Shown here piece after piece: positions 29,960 to 30,255 of a stretch of 30,255 bases of DNA. Source of the stretch: an uncultured Oscillospiraceae bacterium (GTDB lineage Bacteria > Bacillota > Clostridia > Oscillospirales > Oscillospiraceae); assembly GCA_910588975.1 (NCBI GenBank), contig CAJUSE010000025.1, forward strand, positions 1 through 30,255. The letters run 5' to 3'. The translations under genes and the position numbers were made by a program. Below the pieces are notes generated by a model. It was not told the DNA's origin, made no database searches, and saw only the letters and a list, made by a program, of their open reading frames with translations. Positions within the stretch are counted from its first letter, which is position 1. Every line of letters starts with the position of its first letter.

Positions 29960-30255
29960 ATGAGAAAGGAACTATCCAAGGCCTATGAACCCCAGGAGGT
30001 GGAGGGCCGCATCTACGAGATGTGGGAGAAGGCGGGGGCCTTCAAGGCCCAGCGGGACCCCGACAAGAAGCCCTTTACCATCGTCATGCCGCCCCCCAAC
30101 GTCACCGGCCAGCTCCACATGGGCCACGCCATGGACGACTCCCTCCAGGACATGCTCATCCGCTACAAGCGGATGCAGGGCTACGCCGCCCTGTACCTCC
30201 CCGGCACCGACCACGCCGGCATCGCCACCCAGGTGAAGGTGGAGGAGGAGCTGCG
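29960..30255 (+). CDS. valS: Valyl-tRNA synthetase, N-terminal part
   Basis: ValRS charges tRNA-Val. The first 98 residues are in the window; the gene runs off the right edge. The start MRKELSKAYEPQEVEGRIYEMW is followed by FTIVMPPPNVTGQLHMGHAMD, with the class I HIGH signature (HMGH), then LQDMLIRYKRMQGYAALYLP and GTDHAGIATQVKVE. These are the exact ValRS landmarks of the catalytic domain. The T-box leader lies 1.3 kb upstream, separated from valS by inserted cargo. ATG at 29960 follows GGGAG. The body is much more GC-rich than the two cargo genes. Confidence 0.97.
   Translation, partial: MRKELSKAYEPQEVEGRIYEMWEKAGAFKAQRDPDKKPFTIVMPPPNVTGQLHMGHAMDDSLQDMLIRYKRMQGYAALYLPGTDHAGIATQVKVEEEL

Noticed and set aside
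1..30255. CRISPR arrays, rRNA genes, integrases or phage genes
   Set aside because: No regularly spaced direct repeats, rRNA landmarks or recombinase/phage proteins were seen on either strand.

Overview
The window is high-GC, gene-dense bacterial DNA from a Firmicute. It looks like a gut-type Clostridia member of the Oscillospiraceae/Flavonifractor-like group. The grounds are strong GGAGG ribosome sites, a T-box leader, a ZTP riboswitch, TTHACA-type Pho boxes, and protein families typical of that group. The species cannot be named from sequence alone, and all functions below rest on motif and family recognition, not on searches.

Layout. Positions 1-3985 (minus strand) hold a purine-biosynthesis operon purE - purC paralogue - purC - purF-like - purM (cut by the window edge). 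It starts at an extended -10 promoter and a ZTP/AICAR-sensing riboswitch that overlaps an intrinsic terminator. The PurF-like protein lacks the glutaminase cysteine, and two PurC-type proteins lie side by side. Positions 4085-8490 carry single-gene housekeeping and stress genes: a DUF5655 protein, a membrane diguanylate cyclase with its own promoter, a GNAT acetyltransferase behind YaaA, and a flavodoxin-like reductase.

Positions 8690-15041 (plus strand) form a complete phosphate-starvation operon, pstS-pstC-pstA-pstB-phoU-phoP-phoR, behind a Pho-box array. Transporter, signalling adaptor and two-component system are thus in one transcription unit. Between it and trmB (15340) lies a short minus-strand transcription unit with its own promoter. 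It encodes a structured, partly tRNA-like RNA, and its promoter shares a palindromic -35 with the trmB promoter.

Positions 15340-26147 hold trmB, a SAM methyltransferase, a 52-residue Gly/Cys-rich membrane peptide, a large uncharacterised membrane protein, malic enzyme, a GT2 glycosyltransferase/GtrA pair, a radical-SAM protein, a coiled-coil protein, an NlpC/P60 hydrolase with SH3 domains, a small conserved protein and a PIG-V-like mannosyltransferase. Most units are separated by clear intrinsic terminators.

Positions 26231-30255 are the most unusual part. An amidohydrolase gene is followed upstream by roughly 550 bp of nested inverted repeats (MITE-like). Next come a consensus promoter and a T-box leader (probable Val specifier). 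Between the T-box and valS, two AT-richer cargo genes (YcxB-like, GNAT) are inserted. A truncated copy of the valS start and a second copy of the T-box terminator tail lie between them. This arrangement records recombination or insertion events that place accessory genes under tRNA-sensing control.
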